Assembly (NCBI GenBank): GCA_948144175.1
Contig: CANXME010002303.1
Location: forward strand, 62,001-126,000
Origin: Closterium sp. NIES-65
Taxonomy: Eukaryota; Streptophyta; Zygnematophyceae; Desmidiales; Closteriaceae
Length of the DNA: 64,000 nucleotides
Reading direction: 5' to 3'
Both the position numbers and the translations under genes were made by a program. Shown here piece by piece: positions 51,601 to 63,700 of this stretch. How positions within the stretch are numbered: the first letter of the stretch is position 1; each line of letters begins with the position of its first letter. Under the pieces are notes generated by a model. It was given only the letters and a program-made list of their open reading frames with translations. It ran no database searches and was not told the DNA's origin.

Positions 51601-53494
51601 CTCTCTTCGTGCTGCCAGTCCTACTGTCACGCGTCTCCTTGCTACTGCTGTCACTGACCCTTCCTTCGAGTCGTCTGCTGCGTCTGCCCTTGTCACTGAG
51701 CTTGTCGACTTTGCTGCGCGCTGTCGTCTAGACTACGCTGCTCGTCTTGTCGCTGAGTCTGAGTCCGCCTGTCCTCCGTCCGTCGGGGGTGAGTGTGCCC
51801 TTGGCACGGACGTCCTAGAGGACAGGCAGGAGGAGTTCCAGTGTCTAGCCGCTGCTTCACCTCGTCTCGCGTCTGTACTGCTAGCCCCTGAGGGAGACCC
51901 GGATGCACTAGACATCCCGACTCCGCGTTCTTACGCGGAGGCCGTAGAGGGTCCCTACTCCTCTCAGTGGCAGGCAGCTATGGATGCAGAGATGGCTTCC
52001 TGGAAGTCCACAGGCACCTACGTTGACGCGGTTCCCCCTCCTGGGGCGAACATCGTCAGTGGCATGTGGATCTTCAGGGTGAAGCGGCCGCCGGGCTCGC
52101 CGCCTGTCTTCAAGGCGCGTTACGTGGCTCGTGGCTTCAGTCAGCGGCAGGGAGTTGACTACTTTCAGACCTTCTCTCCCACCCCGAAGATGACCACTCT
52201 TCGGGTGCTGCTGCACATTGCCGCTCAGCGCGACTACGAGCTTCACTCTCTCGACTTCAGCACTGCGTTCCTGCAGGGTAGCCTGCACGAGGAGATCTGG
52301 CTGCGCCGTCCGCCTGGCTTCACTGGGACTTTCCCTCCTGGCACCCAGTGGAGCCTCCGACGGCCAGTCTACGGTCTCCGCCAGGCACCGCGTGAGTGGC
52401 ACGACACACTGAGGACTACGCTTGCGGCTCTTGGGTTTGCTCCTTCTACTGCTGACCCGTCGCTGTTTCTTCGCACCGACACTTCCCTGCCGCCGTTCTA
52501 CATCCTCGTGTACGTCGACGACTTGGTCTTTGCCACAGCGGACACTGCTGGACTCGCCTACGTGAAGTCCGAGCTGCTGAAGAGACACACGTGCACAGAC
52601 CTGGGTGAACTGCGCAGCTACCTTGGCTTGCAGATCACTCGGGACAGAGCACGCCGCACCATTACCCTGACTCAGTCACACATGGTGCAGCAGGTCCTTC
52701 AGCGCTTCGGCTTCACGTACTCCTCGCCTCAGGCCACTCCTCTGCCTACTCGCCACTCACTCTCAGCTCTGCCTTCGGATGAGTCCGTAGAGTCGAGTGG
52801 TCCGTATGCAGAGCTTGTTGGCTGCCTCATGTACCTGATGACCTGCACTCGACCTGACCTTGCATACCCTCTGAGCATCCTTGCACGCTATGTTGCTCCT
52901 GGGAGACACCGACCAGAGCACATGGCTGCAGCGAAGAGGGTATTGCGCTACCTGTGCAGTACGTCGGGCATGGGGCTAGTGCTTGGAGGGCGGAGTCCAG
53001 TGGTCCTTACTGGGCACGCAGACGCTTCTTGGGCTGACGACCAGGCTACGCAGCGGTCGTCACAGGGTTACACCTTCAGCCTTGGTTCCGGCTCTGTCTC
53101 GTGGCGGTCTACTCGCTCGTCTTCGGTTCTCGGCTCCAGTTGTGAGGCTGAGATCTACGCCGGGGCCATGGCTGCACAGGAGCTTCGCTGGCTCACCTAC
53201 CTGCTGACTGACCTTGGAGAGCTGCCTCGTTCTCCTCCAGTGCTGTACGTAGACAACAAGGCCATGTTGGCCTTGTGTCGAGAGCAGCGCTTGGAGCACA
53301 GAACGAAGCACATTGCTCTCCGCTACTTCCTTGCTCGTGAGCTGCAGCAGCGTGGTCAGTTGCGACTTGCTTACGTGGCCTCTGAGGCCAACACTGCTGA
53401 TGTGTTCACCAAGGCACTTGCGCCTTGCGACCATCAGCGCTTTTGTACCCAGCTGGGTCTTGTACCTGTCTTGCCTCACTTGCTCTCTTCTTGA
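48691..53494 (+). pseudogene. Gag-Pol of copia H, 5' truncated, one frameshift
   Basis: From the LREWY motif and the Cys/His cluster (with the upstream Cys: GPCPYVLRTGD, then CGGAHTARRC) to RNase H. A one-base loss in the GTGGTGGTG stretch at 49350-49360 separates protease (Asp at 49161) from the rest. Downstream the frame is open for 1401 codons: integrase with Asp (50039) and Glu (50147) at DD35E spacing, a GGAEPGGAE repeat, RT with YVDD (52511-52522), and RNase H; stop at 53492. No catalytic lesion is visible in integrase, RT or RNase H, in contrast to A. The frame continues artificially into antisense LINE sequence upstream. Confidence 0.93.
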
Positions 53495-53698
53495 CTTTAC
53501 TTGTACTTTGACATATATATACCTGCTCTTGCTTGTCTAGTTTTATATATATGTCTTTACTCCTGCATGTGAACTGGCCTCTGGCCTTGCTCTTGTGCTC
53601 GGACTGTGTGGTGACTTTGTGATCCACCCTGAGCTTGTTTTGCTTTGCTTGACTGGTCTTGTGACCCCTTGTTCTCCCCCACTTTGCCTATGGGGGTG
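53495..53698 (+). other. 3' untranslated tail and polypurine tract of H
   Basis: Almost identical to 5425-5630 of A up to TATGGGGGTG, after which the two LTRs diverge. Confidence 0.8.
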
Positions 53699-53829
53699 TG
53701 TCAGATTATCATAGCTGATGCATGTTTGTAGGCTATAGTGGGGTAGCACATATGGGGTACAGTTTGCTAGGGTTGTATTTGTACCCAACTCTGACTTAGT
53801 CAATTCATTCCTCTGCTCATAGTTTCACA
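53699..53829 (+). repeat. 3' LTR of H
   Basis: 131 bases, TGTCAGATTATC...GTTTCACA. GGGTACA (53755-53761) and TGTACCC (53780-53786) form an inverted pair around CTAGGGTT. Confidence 0.88.
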
Positions 53830-54682
53830 AGAAGGCCATGCAGCGGCCAAATCCGCCGCAAGGGTTGGTTGCTGGTGCCAGCAGGACCAATGTTGACGAC
53901 ACATTCCGTTCAAGGTAGCTGAGTGATGTGAGCGGTAGCCAGATCCAGCCATAGCTGGGCCGATAGTGACGTGTGGTGCGTGACCTTTTGGTTGCGAATT
54001 GCCGACCGGCACCGCCATGCGGCATGAGGAGAAACGGGCAGTTCCATGAAAGTTTAATAAGACGAGAGGATCCATGCTGACAAGGATCGGCCTTGCTGCG
54101 GCGCCGAAAATGGTGATGGGAGGTCTTTGGACGAATCACAGAGTGTTGTAAGGCCACGTAGGGCGCTGGAGCACCGTAGATCCGGATATATGTGCTCTGA
54201 CTTGTAGAATCGTGCGTATGAGGTTTGCGACGTGGCCACGGGAGCAAAGGTCCATGAACCTGCGTCCTGCAGGGGTTACGAAGGGACAACAGTGAACTAG
54301 CAAAAGTGACCGTGAAGAGCTTACCGTCATCCAGAAGACTGTAGAGGTGTGGCAACTTGATAGGGAGCAGACCATGCGGCTTCTCGAAGGGGGAAAAGAC
54401 CATATTGGGGCCGAACAGTGCCAAAAGGGTGATCGAAGTAGGGGCCGAAAATCTCGACCGTAGGATTTCAGCCCGGAGCTGACCAAACGACTTGGCAAAC
54501 AAGCCGAACCATAAGTAAAAGATAATTGCTAAAAGAAACCTAACTTTGAGTTCTTATTATTTATTGAGGGTTTTGACCGCCACCTACTACAGCGCGTGCG
54601 TCGCCTTCTTCTGGAATTGAATTCGGCGTGTCAAATCGTGATTACGTAACAACATAATATATTCAGGGTGATGCATACCACC
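53830..54682. other. Unclassified stretch between H and I
   Basis: A minus-strand frame (53825-54502, 225 codons) starts MFAKSFGQLRAEILRS and has mixed composition, but two other frames over the same bases look equally protein-like, so the true frame and breaks are unclear. It might be a decayed LINE ORF1 or 5' region, given the LINE on the other side of H. From 54530 to 54682 the sequence is AT-rich with no feature. Confidence 0.3.
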
Positions 54683-54807
54683 TGTCAAACATTCATGCTA
54701 TCGTCTTTCTAGGCTGTAGTGGGGTAGACAGTATGGGGTACAGTTTCCTAGGGTTACATATTTGTACCCAACTTATTTCCTTGTCAATCATTCCTCGTTA
54801 TTTCACA
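54683..54807 (+). repeat. 5' LTR of I
   Basis: 125 bases, TGTCAAAC...TTTCACA. Perfect 7-base inverted pair GGGTACA (54736-54742) / TGTACCC (54763-54769) with CTAGGGTTA between. Confidence 0.9.
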
Positions 54808-54818
54808 TGGTATAGAGC
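54808..54818 (+). other. Primer-binding site of I
   Basis: TGGTATAGAGC, followed by AGGTTCCC as in L. Confidence 0.88.
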
Positions 54819-55590
54819 AGGTTCCCTAGTGGGAACGTTTCCTAGGGTCCACCACTGAAGCGAAAATTTTTTTTTACCTGCCCGGAGCGCGCTTCGCGCC
54901 TGCCCTAGTCGCTCCCCGTGCGCTTGCCCTCCCATCGCGTCCCCTGCCCTTGGCGGCCCATCGCGCCCTCTTAAGGCCCCTTCGCGACCCCTCTCACGGC
55001 CCTTCGCGGCCCCTTCGCGGCCCCTCGCGGCCCCTCGCGGCCCCTTCGCGGCCCCTCGCGGCCCCTTCTCAGCCCCTTCGCCGCCCTTCGCGGCCCCTTT
55101 GCCGCCCTTCGAGGCCCCTTTGCGGCCCCTCCGCGGCCCTTCGCGGCTCCTTCACGGCCCCTCCGCGGCCCCTTAGCGGCCCCTCCCTGGCTCTTCACGG
55201 CCCTGCTGCCCCATCGTCGCCGCCCCAGCAACAGCTCCCGTCGCGCCTGCTACCGCTGCTGCTTCCTCCACGGCCCCTCCACGACCGGTCGCCGCCGCCG
55301 CTGCTGTCGTGACAGCCGCCGCTGCTGTCGTGACAGCCGCCGCCGCTCCTGCTCAAACAACCGCCGCTGCTACTGCTGTGACAGCCGCCGCCGCCGTCCC
55401 GGCCCTACCCTGCAGCCGAGGCACGGCCCTCCTTTGCCGCCCTGTCACGGCCCTGTTCCTGCCGGCGCACCTCGGCCTTGCCCCAGCGCTTGCGGACCTC
55501 TACCCACCCGCCCCTGGTAAGAGCACCGCCGAGCCGCGCCCCTCTGGCTGCTGCTACTGCTAGCCTGCTGCTGCTGCTGCTAATGCTGTC
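54819..55590 (+). repeat. Leader of I: C-rich repeats
   Basis: GCGGCCCCTTCGCGGCCCCT-type units (54950-55200) and GCCGCCGCTGCT / GTGACAGCC units (55280-55400). No gene; the Arg/Pro/Ser frames here are by-products. Confidence 0.78.
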
Positions 55591-58500
55591 ACGGCTACCC
55601 CCAATGCTCTCACCTTTGATGCTGAGGGTCGGGCTGTCGACTTTGAGGTCTGGGTCGATGATCTGCAGCATTTCCTGCAGTGCGATAGGAAAGATCTCTC
55701 ACTTTTTGATCTCACGTCTGGCGCCTCTGCTACCCCTGCTGCCGATACTGACAGTACTGTTCGCTCACAGTGGGCCACACGCGATGCTGCTGCCCGTCTT
55801 GCTGTGCGTAGTCACCTGCCGTCCACTCAGCGCGCGCACTTTAGTCAGTACAAGAGTGCTAAGACCTTGTACGACGCTGTACTCTTCCCCTGCCACTACA
55901 GCCCTTAGTCGCCTCATGTTGCCGTACCTGTTCCCTCACCTCGCCGCCTTTCCCACAGTCCCTGACCTCATTACGCACCTCCGCACTAGTGACTCCCGCT
56001 ACCGTGCTACGCTTCCTGCTGAGTTCTGCGCCAAGACCCCCCCCCCCCCATGTACATCACCCTCTACTACCTAGTCACCCGGCTCCCTGACTCCCTTCAC
56101 CCGATCAGGGACCACTTCCTCTCTGTTTGCCCCACCACACTCACCGTTGACCTCCTCGAGGAGCGCCTCCTGGCAGCTGAGAAGAGTATAGTCACTGTAG
56201 TAGCCTCTCGTGGTGACCCTCGTGCCCCCTTCTTTGAGGGGTGCTTCCCCTCCCCCCTTTTGCCCTCTATTGCCTCTGCTGCTGCGGTCTACCTCGTTGG
56301 CACTGAGTCGGTCGGCGCTGCATCTGCACCGAGCGGGAGACGCCGCAACGGCAAGGGCAAGGGGGGCAAGGGCGTTCGAGGAGCTGGCAGGGACGGTGGA
56401 GGTGGCGGTGGAGGTGGCGGTGGAGGCGGCGGAGGGAGTAAGGGTGGCGGTGGGAGTGGTGGTGGGGGTGGGGGCTTCGGTGGCGGCAGTGGAGGCGGAG
56501 GCGGCGGCGGCAGTGGCGGTGGGAGCGGAGGAGGCGGTGGTGGCGGCGGTGGCGGCGGCGGCGGCGGAGCTGGTCGGGGTGGCTCTGTGCAGCGGGGCGG
56601 CTTTGGTGGTGGTCAGCGCCAGCAGCAGCAGGCACTCGTGAGACACCGCCCCCCCAGCAGCTTCGTGAGTGGTACGCTGCGCGTCAGCGGGGTGGGGGTC
56701 CTGGTCTGTGCCTACGTCCTGCGTACCGGCGACCGCACTGGTGAGCCGTGCGGTGGCCCGCACACCACCCAGCGCTGCTTCGGCCGCCTGACGAAGTTCT
56801 AGCGTCTCCAGTTCCCTGACGCCACTGAGATCTCTCGCTGGGGCGAGTTGCTTAGGTCGGGGGTTGCTATCTTTGATCTTGATTATGATGCTATTCTTGC
56901 TGCCATGTATGTTGTGTCTACTAGTGATGAGGGTGACTGCTACCTGTGTGTTCCGCCTGACCCGAGCATTGAGGTTGCTGCTCTAGGTGCTGGTGAGGCT
57001 GCTGCTCTAGGTGCTAGTGCGTCTGCTGCTCCAGGTGCTGGTGAGTCTGCTGCCCCAGATGCTGGTGAGTCTGCTCTCTTAGGGACCATGTCGGCTAAGG
57101 CTTTGCACACTTTCACCCTTGACTCGGGTGCTTCCCGCTCCTTCTTTCGAGACCGCACCACACTCACGCCGCTTAGTCAGCCGGTTGCAGTCTCGCTGGC
57201 AGACCCCTCTGGGGGTCCTGTCCTTGCCCACTTCTCCATTGTCTTACCGTGTTCGGCGGCCCCTTCTAGCACCCTGTCTGGTCTTTACCTCCCCTCGTTC
57301 TCTACGAACCTGGTGAGTGGTGCTGACCTACAGGATGGGGGGGTTGACCAGTTCACTCCTGCGAGTCAGCGAGTGACACACTGTACGTGTGCTCGGACGG
57401 GCCGACACTTGGCCACGTTTACCCGTCAGCCGGGGTCGAGCCTGTACACACTGACTACTGAGTCTCCTCTGGCTGCTGAGTCTAGTCAGGTAGCTGCGTC
57501 GGGTCAGGTGTTTGCTGTAGCGTCCAGGTCTGGTCCTGAGTTTGCCCCCTGCTCGTGTTGTCACCTGTCTCACCAGACTCTCCTCTGGCACCACCGCCTT
57601 GGTCACCCCTCCGTGCCTCGTCTCAGAGGCATGGCCTCTCGTTTCCTTGTCTCTGGTCTCCCCCGGTCCCTCCCTCCTCTTCCTCCAGGGCCTGCCCCTA
57701 CCTGCGTTCCCTGCGTCGAGGGGCGGCAGCGCGCCGCTCCTCACTCCTCCGAGTTTCCTCCGACAGAGGCTCCGCTGCAGACGCTTCACCTGGACGTATG
57801 GGGCCCCGCCTGCGTCCGTGGACAGGGTCACGAGCGTTACTTCCTGTTCGTGGTTGACGACTACTCGCGTTACACCACAGTCTTCCCCTTGCGCAGCAAG
57901 GGTGAGGTCACTGAGGTGTTGATCGACTGGATCCGCGCAGCTCGTCTCCAGCTCATAGTCAGTTTCGGCTCGGACTTTCCTGTTCTGCGTCTGCACTCTA
58001 ACAGAGGCGGAGAGTTTTCCTCTGACCTTCTGCGGGCCTTCTGTCGTGCACAGGGCATCTGCCAGACGTTTACGCTTCCGGCCTCTCCACAGCAAAATGG
58101 GATTGCTGAGCGCCGCATTGGCATGGTCATGGACGTCGCTCGTACGTCCATGATCCATGCGGCTGCTCCCCATTTTCTGTGGCCGTTCGCGGTTCGGTAC
58201 GCGGCGCACCAGATCAACTTTCAGCTCTGGGTCTCCTTGCCGGAGACCTCCCCTACTCTGCGGTGGACGGGGAAGGTTGGCAATGCGTGTGCGTTCCGTG
58301 TCTGGGGATCTCGAGCTTTTGTCCGCGACTTGTCTGCGGACAAGCTGTCCCCCCGCGCCGTTCCTTGCGTCTTCCTTGGCTTCCCCCCTGACGCGCCTGG
58401 TTGGCAGTTTTACCACCCCACCTCGCGCCGTGTTCTGTCCTCCCAGGACGTCACGTTTGAAGAGTCGGTTCCGTACTACCGTCTCTTCCCCTACCGCACT

Positions 58501-59538
58501 GTCCCCCTCCCCTCGCCCCCGCTCTTCCTCGCGACAGGTCCTCCCCCGGTAGACCCCCTTCCCCCTCAGGGTCCTGCCCCCTCAGGTGTGTCCTAGGTAG
58601 ACGCAGTCGAGCCTGTTCAGGTAGCTGTTGACTATGGTGCTGCTGGGGGTACTGAACCTGCAGGTGCGGAGTCTTGGGGTGGTGAGCCTGGGGGTGCTGG
58701 GTCTGGGGGTGCTGAGCTTGGGGGTGCTGCAACTGGGGGTGCGGAGCTTGCGGGTGCTGGCCCTACTTGTGTGGAGTCTGGCGGTACTGGGTCTGGAGGT
58801 CCTTCAGGTGGTTCGTCCCGGCTTTAGCTACCCTCTCCACAAGAGCTGCACGAGTGGTTTGCTCGGTGCTGGAGTCGTGCTGCTGGAGCTGGAGGTGCCG
58901 ATGGAGCTGGAGGTTCTACTGCTGCTAAGGGTGCTGACGCCACGGGTCCCGGAGGTGCTCATACTGGAGGTACTGGAGCTGCTGGGCCTGGGGGTGCTCC
59001 TGGTGCTAGAGCTGCTGGCGGTGGTGGAGCTGGCAGTGTTGCTGGACTAGGTGCTACTGGAGGTGCTGGAGCTGGGGCTATCGGGTGTTCCGGTGTTCCT
59101 GCTGGAGCTGGAGCTGCTGGAGGTGCTGAAGCTGGAGGTGCTGCTGTTGTCGGTGCTCCTGTGGGTGCTGGTGTAGCTGCTCCTGGAGCTGGTGGAGCTG
59201 CTGGAGTCGTGGCCGACCCTTGGGGTGCTGGTCCTGTCCCTGCTGGTTGTGGAGGTGCTGCGCGGCTACGGCCGTACTTCGTTCCGCTCCTTGAGTAGGT
59301 TCTTTGTCTTTCGCCCTCCACAGGTCCTGCTCCTTCCTTAGAGTGTCCACTGCCTGTCCAGTCCGAGTCACAGTTACAGCCCGCCTCCCCACTGCCTGCT
59401 CCTCCTCCCTACACTGGTCCTACTGGAGGTCTTGCTGAGCGTCGTGAGCCTGCGTCTCGTCCTACGTCGCCTGTTCGTGCTGCTCGCACTAGTCGTCGTG
59501 TTCCGCGTCAGCGTCCTCCTGCGGTCCCGGGCACACAC
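55591..59538 (+). pseudogene. Gag-Pol of copia I, broken and truncated
   Basis: The expected start codon reads ACG at 55591, aligned with the ATG of L, so the start is lost. Gag shows about a 10-base deletion near 55880 and a poly-C frameshift at 56037-56049. The glycine tract (56395-56570) and the LREWY segment follow; two compensating frame changes flank 56635-56700. Stops: TGG-to-TAG at 56800, CAG-to-TAG at 58594, GAG-to-TAG near 58826, and TAG near 59295. The frame from 56848 to 58596 holds protease and a whole integrase, but its second catalytic Asp is Asn (LHSNRGG, codon 58000). The sequence ends in the linker before RT. Confidence 0.9.
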
Positions 59539-59666
59539 TGTCAAACGTATATGATCTAGCCTGTGTAGGCTGTAGCGGGTTAGATACTAAGCGGTACACA
59601 ATTCTAGGGTTTCATATTTGTATCACTTTCATTCCTTAGTCATTCATTCTCGTTCTAAGTTTCTCA
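59539..59666 (+). repeat. 5' LTR of J
   Basis: 128 bases, TGTCAAACGTATATG...TTTCTCA, with GGTACA, CTAGGGTTT and TTGTA in family order. Confidence 0.85.
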
Positions 59667-60178
59667 TGGTATCGAGCAGGTTCCCTCGTGGGAACTGTTC
59701 CTAGGGCCCACCAAGATTTTTTTTTCCTAACCGGGGCGCGTGCCGCCCCTTCCCGAAGCGTGCCTAGTGTCCCGCCCTTAGCGACCCGTCGCGCCCTTCT
59801 TAGCGGCCCCTCAGGCCCTGTCGCTGCCTTCTCTAGGCCCCGCGTGGCCCCTTAGCGGCCCCGTCGCCGCCCCTTACGGCCCCGCGACCGCCCCTTACGG
59901 CCCCGTCGCCGCCCCTCACGGCCCCGCGACCGCCCCTTACGGCCCTGTCGCCGCCCCTCACGGCCCCGCTACCGCCCCTTATGGCCCCGTCGCCGCCCCT
60001 CACGGCCCCGCGACCGCCCCTTACGGCCTCGTCGCCGCCCTTCAGCGGCCCCGCGACCGCCTCTTACGACCTCGTCGCCGCCCTTCAGCGGCCACGTCGC
60101 CGCCCCTCCGCGGCCCCGTCGCCGCCCTTCAGCGGCCCCATTGCCGCCCTTCCGCGGCCCCGTCGCCGCTTGTGAGAG
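59667..60178 (+). repeat. Primer-binding site and leader of J
   Basis: TGGTATCGAGC (59667-59677) then AGGTTCCC. From 59800 the leader is an array of GGCCCCGCGACCGCCCCTTAC- and GGCCCCGTCGCCGCCCCTCAC-type units of about 20 bases alternating. No gene. Confidence 0.8.
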
Positions 60179-60409
60179 TACGACGGCTTATGCCAACTAT
60201 GCTTGCTTGCCTTTACCTTATTATGCTATTTCTAGCATAGGATAATTATATGCATGCATGAATTGCTTGATTTCCTAGGCTAGGTGCTTTCCTATATTTT
60301 ATTATAGTTATAGCACCGAGCTAGGTTGCGTGCACCGAATTCTGGCTTTTCGGTTGCCATCGAATTGCCTTCTACCGAATTCGAGAAGGATCTGTTCTGG
60401 ACGCTTCTA
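60179..60409. other. AT-rich stretch, no feature seen
   Basis: About 230 bases with TATGCATGCATG and TTATAGTTATAG runs and two CACCGAATTC / TACCGAATTC copies. Possibly pre-insertion target sequence of K. Confidence 0.35.
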
Positions 60410-60532
60410 TGAGAAATGAGGAATGATTGCATTGAGCAGCATGAGGAGTACAAGTAGGAAACCCTAAAGTGCTTTTCCCCATATGAGCTACTCCACTACA
60501 GCCAACATAGGCTAGATCATATAAGTTAGACA
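60410..60532 (-). repeat. 3' LTR of K
   Basis: 123 bases; the minus strand runs TGTCTAAC...TTTCTCA, after the polypurine tract CTATGGGGGTG. Contains TTTAGGGTTTCC. Confidence 0.85.
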
Positions 60533-60765
60533 CACCCCCATAGGGAGAGTGGGGGAGAACAAGGGGTCACAAGACCAGTCAAGAGAAGTAAGGCAAGCTC
60601 AGGGTGGATCACAACGTCACCACACAATCTGACCACAAGCACAAGGCCACAAGGCCAGTTCACATGCAGAGTTATATATCAAGATGAACAAACAAGGCAG
60701 TGATCTCAACCTAGCAAGGGTAAGCATGCAAGTGCAGGTATATATATATCACAGTACAAGCAAAG
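60533..60765 (-). other. 3' untranslated tail of K
   Basis: Non-coding tail with a TATATATATA run, homologous to the other tails; polypurine tract at its LTR end. Confidence 0.7.
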
Positions 60766-63700
60766 TCAAGAAGTGAGCAAGTGAGGCCAAGTAGGCACAA
60801 GACCTAGCAAAGTACAAAAGCGCTGATGATCACAAGGCGGAAGTGCCTTGGTAAAGATATCAGTAGTGTTGGCCTCAGAGGCCACGTAAGCAAGGCGCAG
60901 CTGACCGCGCTACTGCAGCTCACGAGCAAGGAAGTAGCGAAGAGCAATGTGCTTCGTTCTGTGCTCCAGTCTCTGCTCCTGACACAAGGCCAGCATGGCC
61001 TTGTTGTCTACGTACAGAACTGGAGGAGAACGAGGCGGCTCTCCTAGGTCAGTCAGCAGGTAGGTGAGCCAGCGTAGCTCTTGTGCAGCCATGGCCCCTG
61101 CGTAGATCTCGGCCTCAAAGCTGGAGCCGAGAACAGAAGACGAGCGGGTAGACCGCCACGAAACAGAGCCGGAACCAAGGCTGAAGGTGTAACCCTGTGA
61201 CGACCGCTGCGTAGCCTGGTCGTCAGCCCAAGAAGCGTCTGCGTGACCTGTGAGGACCACTGGACGTCGCCCTCCAAGCACTAGCCCCATGCCCGACGTA
61301 CTGCACAAGTAACGCAACACCCTCTTCGCTGCAGCCATGTGCTCTGATCGGTGTCTCCCAGGAGCAACATAGCGTGCCAAGATGCTAAGAGGGTATGCTA
61401 GGTCAGGTCGTGTGCAGGTCATCAGGTACATGAGGCAGCCAACAAGCTCTGGGTACGGGCCACTCGGCTCTACGGACTCATCCGAAGGCAGAGCTGAGAG
61501 CGAGTGGCGAGTAGACAGAGGAGTGGCCTTAGGCGAGGAGTACGTGAAGTCGAAGCGCTGAAGGACCTGCTGCACCATGTGTGACTGAGTCAGGGTAATG
61601 GTGCGTTATGCTCTGTCCCGGGTGATCTGCAAGCCAAGGTAGCTGCGCAGTTCACCCAGGTCTGTGCACGTGTGTCTCTTCTGTAGCTCGGACTTCACGT
61701 GGGCGAGTCCAGCAGTGTCAGCAGTGGCAAAGACCAAGTCGTCGACGTACACGAGAATGTAGAATGGCGGCAGAGAGGTGTCGGTGCGCAGAAACAGCGA
61801 CGCGTTGGCAGTAGAAGGGGCAAACCCAAAAGCCGCAAGTGTAGTCCTCAGTGTGTCGTGTCACTCACGGGGCGCCTGGCGGAGACCGTAGACTGGCCGC
61901 CGGAGGCTCCACTGGGTACCAGGAGGAAACGACCCAGTGAAGCCAGGTGGGCGGCGCAGCCAGATCTCCTCGTGCACGCTGCCCTGCAAGAAAGCAGTGC
62001 TGAAGTCAAGAGAGTGAAGCTCGTAGTCGCGCTGAGCGGCTATGTGCAGCAGCACCCGAAGAGTGGTCATCTTCGGGGTGGGGAAGAAGGTATGAAAGTA
62101 GTCAACTCCCTGCCGCTGACTGAAGCCTCGAGCCACGTAACGCGCCTTGAAGACAGGCGGAGAACCCGGCGACGCTTCACCCTGAAAATCCACATGCCAC
62201 TGACGATGTTCGCCCCAGGTGGGGAAACCTCGTCGACGTAGGTGCCTGTGGACTTCAAGGAAGCCATCTCTGCGTCCATGGCTGACTGCCACTGTGAGGA
62301 GTTGGGACCCTCGATCGCCTTAGCGTACGATCGAGGAGTCGGGATGTCTAGTGCATCCGGGTCACCCTCAGGGGCAATCAGCGTGGATACGAGATGAGGC
62401 AAAGCAGCAGCAAAGCACTGGAACTCCTCCTGCTTGTCCTCAAGGACGTCCGTGCTAAGAGCACACTCATCCCTGACGGACGGAGGACATACAGACGCAG
62501 ACTCAGCAACAAGACTAGCAGCGTAGTCTAGACAACAGCGAGCAGCAAAGTCGACAAGCTCAGCAACTAAGGCAGACGCAGCAGTGGACTCAAAAGAAGG
62601 GTCAGTGACAATAGTAGCCAGGAGACGCGTGACAGTAGGGCTGGCAGCACGAAGAGAGTCAGACTCAGGGTCAGCAAGAGTAGGAAGAGAGGACTCTGGA
62701 GGAGACGGCAACGGGACACGTAGAGGAGCAGTGGAAGGATGCAGTGCCATCTGGTGTGTGACGGGGACCGCAGGAGGACGCGGACGCGGAGCACGACCAC
62801 TAGTGCGAGCAGCACGAATGGGCGACGCAGGATGAGACGCAGGCTCACGACGCTCAGTAAGACCTCCAGTAGGACCAGTGTAGGGAGAAGGAGCAGGCAG
62901 GGGGGAGGCGGGCTGTAACTGTGACCGCGACTAGACAGGCTGTGGACACTCTAAGGGAGGAGGAGGACCAGTAGAGGGCGGGAGACCAAGAACCTACTCA
63001 AGGAGCGGAAAGAAGTACGGCCGCACAGCGCCTCCAGAACCAGCAGGGACAGCACCAGCACAAGCAGCAACTCCAGCTCCAACAGCGCCAACTCCAGCAC
63101 CCTCAGAAGCACCAGCGCCAGCAGAACCACCAGCGCCAACACCCCCAACAGCTCCAGCTCCAGCAGCTCCAGTAGCACCTCGAGCAGGACTCCCAGGCCC
63201 AGCAGTTCCAGAACCACCAGGACGAGCACCTCCATGACCGGCAGCAACAGTAGTACCTCCAGCTCCAGCAGCACGGCTCCAGCGCCGGGCAAACCACTCG
63301 CGCAGCTCTTGCGGAGAGAGTAGCTCCCGCCTCGACGAAGCACCGCCAGAGGCCACAAGAGCAGACCCAGCACCCCCAGGCTCCGCACCCCCTGGCTCAG
63401 CACCCCCAGGCTCCGCACCCCCAGGCTCTGCACCCCCAGACGCAGCACCCCCAGGCTCAGCACCCCCAGATGCAGCACCCCCAGACTCAGCACCCCCAAG
63501 CTCAGCACCCCGAGACTCAGCACCCCCAGTAGTAGCACCCCCAGACCCGGCACCCGCAGGCGCAGCGCACCTAGCAGCACCAGAGTCAACAGCTACCTCG
63601 ACAGGCTCAACTGCGTCTCTTGGGACACACCTGACGGGGCAGGACCGTGAGGGGGGAGGGGGTCTACCGGGGGAGGACCTGGGCAAGGAAGAGCGGCGGC

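Larger units (their letters stand above)
48691..53829 (+). mobile_element. Copia element H, 5' truncated
   Basis: Begins inside gag just after the glycine tract (CAGCGCTCTCGC at ~48691, compare A near 607), with no 5' LTR, leader or gag N-terminus, and ends with a 3' LTR at 53829. Pol and the 3' tail are nearly identical to A, but the LTR belongs to a different version. Confidence 0.9.
54683..59538 (+). mobile_element. Copia element I, 3' truncated by J
   Basis: 5' LTR, primer-binding site, leader, gag-pol up to the linker before RT; the sequence then switches to the LTR of J at 59539. RT, RNase H and the 3' LTR are missing. Confidence 0.9.
59539..60178 (+). mobile_element. LTR element J, left end only
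   Basis: A 128-base LTR, a primer-binding site and a C-rich leader with no coding sequence. It is inserted in the linker region of I and stops near 60178, where AT-rich sequence begins. Confidence 0.78.
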
